Part shown: positions 62,635 through 64,000 of the stretch, piece by piece
How positions within the stretch are numbered: the first letter of the stretch is position 1
Layout of the letters: each line of letters begins with the position of its first letter
Origin: Corynebacterium incognita
GTDB taxonomy: Bacteria; Actinomycetota; Actinomycetes; Mycobacteriales; Mycobacteriaceae
DNA length: 64,000 nucleotides
Direction: 5' to 3'
Assembly (NCBI RefSeq): GCF_014217255.1
Contig: NZ_CP059404.1
Location: 496,001-560,000, forward strand
Program-made: the position numbers and the translations under genes
The notes under the pieces: model-generated
The model's input: only the letters and a program-made list of their open reading frames with translations
Told to the model about the DNA's origin: nothing
The model's database searches: none

Positions 62635-62966
62635 TTACTTCCGCTCGCGGTTAAGCCGCGCGATGCCGCCCGTGAGCACGGTGGCGAAGCCGGTCCACGC
62701 CGCGTACGGCGCGAGCGCCAGGCCGCGGGTGGGTGACTCGCGGCGAGCGCGGCGCACGAGGTCGGCGGAGCTGGCGGCGAGCACCCCGGCCCAGGCCGTC
62801 GCCAGGCCACGCCTGCCGGAGCGGAAGAACACGCCACTCCAACCCGCATTCAACAGCAGGTTGCCGGCCAGCGCCGCGATGTCTGCCTGCGCGGCCTTCT
62901 TGCCGCGGCGCTCCCAGGCGTCGGCAATCGTCAGCGTGGCCACCACCGCGATGTCCGCGTACAGCA
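62635..62966 (-). pseudogene. TspO/MBR-family protein, 5'-truncated
   Basis: About 110 residues of TspO tail: NLLLNAGWSGVFFRSGRRGL, then SSADLVRRARRESPTRGLAL and APYAAWTGFATVLTGGIARL. This is the C-terminal two-thirds of the usual roughly 155-residue membrane protein. The first 45 or so residues (including the WYxxLxKP start) are absent. The reading frame enters the end of the IS256 remnant at about 62967, and the only start-like codon is a TTG inside the IS end. It is therefore interrupted by the insertion sequence. Confidence 0.75.
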
Positions 62967-63262
62967 GGGTCAAGTCCGGTGGAGTGGTGTATCTGCCCTT
63001 CCTGAATCGGGGACTGTGCGAGGCATTTTGTTAGGGGCCGGCGCGGGCTTGTTTGCGGTTCATTAGGCTGCTTCCTCGACGGTTTCGGGTGTGTGAGCGT
63101 TGACGGTGTTGGCTGCTATGAGAGCCCGTGTGTGTTCCAGGCAGGCTAACGACATATAGCGTTTTTGTTGAATCCAGTCGTCATGTTGCTCGGCTAGTAC
63201 GGCACCGACGAGACGAACGACGGCGGCCCGGTTCGGGAAGATGCCGACGACGTCGGTGCGCC
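62967..63262 (-). mobile_element. IS256-family insertion sequence remnant (3' end of transposase plus terminal repeat)
   Basis: On the minus strand, 63262 to 63063 encodes [40 protein letters not shown], then [13 protein letters not shown] and a stop. This is the C-terminal tail of an IS256-family transposase. Beyond the stop (63062-62967) lies the IS end; the outer sequence GGTCAAGTCCGGTGG... at 62969 fits an IS256-type terminal repeat. The upstream 80% of the element is missing, replaced at about 63258-63265 by the truncated FAD gene. Confidence 0.8.
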
Positions 63263-64000
63263 GGCTCTAGCGTCCCGGTTCGCGGACTCTCGTTGACGCT
63301 CATGGACGCCGTGCTGGATCTGACCGTAGGCCGCGGCAGCACCTCGCGGCACTCGGGCCTCCGGGACGTCAGCGCGTATTCCCCGTCCGGCCAGGAGCCC
63401 GCGGCCATTCATCCTTATTCGCGCAGCGGCCGGTTCTTAGCGGTCAAGCCTGCCGACGCCGTGGAATTCAACCTCGCACCGAGGCTGTCGCGGGCAGCCT
63501 TGGACGCGGTGGTGGACGGCACCGATTCCACCGGCGATGCCGCGGAGGATTTCCGCCGCGATTTCGCCGTGGCCACCGGTGCCATCGACCCGAGAAGCGG
63601 CGACCCCGCCACCGCCGGCATGGCGATTGCGGAGTCCTTCCGCGCCATCTACCCCGCGCTGGTGAACAAGCTGTCATTCACGGAGGACTACGCGGACTTC
63701 GGCGACTACATGTCCACCCTCGACCGCGTGATCTACGGCCTGCCCATTGTTAACGCGCGCATCCTCATCCAGCTTTTCGACGCCGGGATCGTCACCACCG
63801 ACACCACCGTCGAGCACGACTCCGACTTCACCGTGGACGCCATCATCCCGCCCGCGGCCACCCCACCGCTCAAGACGCTGCGCAATGCCCGCCTGGCCCC
63901 CGACTCCAACCTGGCCGCCGCCGGCCGCGTCACCGAGGGCTGGATCCACGGCAACGACACCCTCACCCGCGACTACCACGAGGTTATCCCCAACTGGGCC
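63263..64000 (+). pseudogene. truncated paralogue of the FAD/NAD(P)-binding gene, continuing past the window end
   Basis: The frame from 63263 ([20 protein letters not shown]) aligns with the copy at 52822 from about residue 173 onward and is very similar at DNA level near the end (EGWIHGNDTLTRDYHE). The first 172 residues are missing where the IS256 remnant joins. An in-frame deletion of about 30 residues removes the segment between AVEFNL and APRLSRAAL. It is probably inactive, although the frame is intact to 64000. Same orientation as the intact gene. Confidence 0.8.

Noticed and set aside
62451..62654. 67-codon plus-strand frame between the pentapeptide-repeat gene and the tspO fragment
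   Set aside because: No ribosome site, no domain, and AT-rich composition without codon structure; treated as non-coding.

Overview
This window comes from a high-GC actinobacterium, almost certainly a Corynebacterium. The backbone follows the gene order known from Corynebacterium and Mycobacterium: DUF4191 protein, RDD protein, glnA, glnE, glnA2, RNase H/phosphatase, zinc-ribbon protein, Nif3-like protein, low-MW phosphatase, SURF1, DUF3052 protein, aceE and an acyl carrier protein. The species cannot be named from sequence reading alone.

Layout. (1) 1-2268: the tail of a DUF4191 gene and an RDD gene, separated by a metal(loid)-type arsR-permease operon. That operon ends in a 46-residue cysteine-rich ORF and has a long palindromic operator. 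(2) 2442-8605: glnA with a strong terminator, a frameshifted Abi_2 remnant, a glutamate-synthase-domain protein, a pyrimidine-dimer-glycosylase-like protein and an AbiEi/DUF559-like protein. (3) 8730-27252: housekeeping genes, including nudix-thrC, glnE-glnA2 (nitrogen control), a CYTH-CHAD protein, a degenerate GalK-like kinase, an RNB exonuclease, rnpB RNA, RNase H/phosphatase, zinc-ribbon protein, Nif3-like protein, PTPase and SURF1. (4) 27391-32187: an alcohol dehydrogenase, then a more AT-rich helicase-nuclease gene divergent from a membrane coiled-coil gene, ending beside tRNA-Val(TAC). (5) 32258-39675: DUF3052 protein, aceE, an apparently leaderless acyl carrier protein gene, a secreted esterase and a secreted subtilisin-like protease.

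(6) 39730-47663: a six-gene divergent glycan cluster. Four glycosyltransferase genes on the minus strand are joined by ATGA overlaps, and two genes (WcbI-like, then a fused glycosyltransferase) lie on the plus strand. No priming transferase, flippase or polymerase is visible. (7) 47668-51698: serine hydrolase, old-yellow-enzyme reductase, TRIC/UPF0126 channel and a sortase-like lipoprotein. An intergenic repeat here has a relative near 27275.

(8) 51817-64000: an accessory region. An intact FAD/NAD(P)-binding gene (52822-54189) and a truncated paralogue in the same orientation (63263 to the window end) bracket a putative toxin-antitoxin pair, a complete Wadjet type I system (jetABCD, anti-plasmid), a pentapeptide-repeat gene, a tspO fragment and an IS256-family remnant. 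The right edge looks like the scar of an IS-associated deletion.
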